64,000 bases of DNA from Candidatus Phycosocius spiralis (GTDB lineage: Bacteria; Pseudomonadota; Alphaproteobacteria; Caulobacterales; Aquidulcibacteraceae), in NCBI RefSeq assembly GCF_030158815.1, contig NZ_BPFZ01000002.1, positions 124,001 to 188,000 of the forward strand. The letters run 5' to 3'. A model generated the notes under the pieces. The model saw only the letters and a list, made by a program, of their open reading frames with translations. It did no database searches and was not told the DNA's origin. This document shows positions 63,246-64,000 of this stretch, one piece after another. Numbering within the stretch: position 1 is the first letter of the stretch; each line of letters opens with the position of its first letter. The position numbers and the translations under genes are program-made.

Positions 63246-64000
63246 TTAATTTGCAATCCGAGGTGTAGAATTGCCAGTCTGCGCAATTGTGCTTGAACCA
63301 ATAGCTTCACGCCGCATACCGTCAATGCGCGCCCGGTACGTAGCAAATTTGGCCAATTGTTCGCCGGGTAAAGCGCGACCCGTTGGAACTTCAAAGCTCA
63401 ATGGATTAATCGCTTGGCCGTTGCGGCGGATTTCATAGTGCAAATGTGGCCCAGTTGAACGGCCCGTATTGCCAACATAAGCAATGATATCACCCTGCTT
63501 AACCCGATCACCTGGCTGCAAGCCTGGGGCAAATCGAGACGCGTGGCCATAGCGCGTTGACCAAGTACCGTCATGGTCGATGTCCACAACATTGCCATAA
63601 CCACCCATGGCACTGGCCCGTGTTACAATCCCATCACCAGCTGCCAAAATGGGGGTTCCAATTGGGGCACCAAAATCAATGCCTTCATGCATTTTGTTAT
63701 AGCCAAGTACGGGATGAATACGATTACCATAACCAGAAGTTAAGCGCGCACCGTTAATTGGAGTTCGCATCAGGAATTTACGTGCTGAACGCCCTGCTGC
63801 ATCAAACCATTCCGAACTCCCACTTCCTAGGGGTTGGAAGCGATAAAGCTGGATCGTGCGACCACTGATCGTGGTCATGCGGGCAAAAACCGGCTCACCT
63901 TCGCGAACCACTTGGCCGCGCAAATCAGAAACCCGCTCATACATGAGTTCAAATTCAGTGCCAGGAGCGACTTCGCGTTCAAAGTCAACGTCATAAGCAA
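63246..64000 (-). CDS. M23-family metallopeptidase, partial (5' end outside window)
   Basis: Peptidoglycan endopeptidase of the LytM/M23 type. The zinc site is complete: SGYGNRIHPVLGYNKMHEGIDFGAPIGTPI gives H-x3-D, and STGPHLHYEIRRNGQAINPL gives H-x-H. Upstream, EREVAPGTEFELMYERV belongs to the preceding OapA/LysM-adjacent region typical of such proteins. The frame stays open to the window edge, so the N-terminus (signal, regulatory domain) is not visible. It probably trims or splits septal or elongating cell wall. Confidence 0.93.
   Translation of the reverse strand, partial: AYDVDFEREVAPGTEFELMYERVSDLRGQVVREGEPVFARMTTISGRTIQLYRFQPLGSGSSEWFDAAGRSARKFLMRTPINGARLTSGYGNRIHPVLGYNKMHEGIDFGAPIGTPILAAGDGIVTRASAMGGYGNVVDIDHDGTWSTRYGHASRFAPGLQPGDRVKQGDIIAYVGNTGRSTGPHLHYEIRRNGQAINPLSFEVPTGRALPGEQLAKFATYRARIDGMRREAIGSSTIAQTGNSTPRIAN

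Overview
The window looks like chromosomal DNA of an alphaproteobacterium, probably on the Caulobacterales / Hyphomonadales side; the genus cannot be fixed from sequence alone. Reasons: rpsT next to dnaA, then dnaN-recF-gyrB; a ubiE-ubiB pair near mutM; a MucR/Ros-type regulator; system I cytochrome c maturation genes (ccm); short flagellins starting MISVNTN; and GANTC (CcrM-type) sites clustered beside dnaA. Coding density is high, and short overlaps such as ATGA are common.

Layout. 1-6.8 kb: the tail of a probable DUF559 gene, a class III aminotransferase, ubiB and ubiE, then an unusual two-gene cassette (HEPN-like protein plus an unknown partner) between ubiE and mutM, followed by mutM, an enoyl-CoA hydratase and rpsT. 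6.8-15.4 kb: a 1-kb gene-free candidate replication origin holding a consensus DnaA box, seven 15-bp tandem repeats and a 12-bp repeat, then dnaA, dnaN, recF, gyrB and an unrecognised exported protein. 15.6-25.4 kb: ileS, a DMT transporter, two small redox/zinc-type proteins, a TetR regulator next to a decayed alpha/beta hydrolase, a response regulator, a hydrolase/DUF1499 pair and a DUF2855 protein. 25.4-47 kb: metX-metW-ccmA-ccmB, tlpA divergent from argH-lptM-lysA, yciB, a prolyl oligopeptidase, several oxidoreductases including a UbiH-type hydroxylase, adenosine kinase, a Gld-type ABC transporter, and ccmC-ccmD-ccmG. The ccm set is therefore split into two blocks about 17 kb apart.

47-51.3 kb is a flagellin locus: two small proteins, one of which carries only a flagellin-like C-terminal helix, and three 280-residue flagellins. 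Flagellins 2 and 3 share a promoter-proximal block and a leader dyad that flagellin 1 lacks. 51.3-59.1 kb holds an acyl-CoA dehydrogenase, CCA nucleotidyltransferase, acyl-CoA synthetase, a CreA-family lipoprotein, uvrC and pgsA. 59.1-64 kb holds a PAS protein, a MucR regulator, a tandem luxR-luxI quorum-sensing pair with a dyad between them, small envelope proteins (ynbE-ydbL without ydbH) and the 3' part of an M23 peptidase gene.

No rRNA, recognisable tRNA, CRISPR array or intact insertion sequence was seen. The strongest candidates for something undescribed are the repeat array at the putative origin, the flagellin-C-terminus mini-protein with the shared flagellin leader elements, and the HEPN-like cassette upstream of ubiE.
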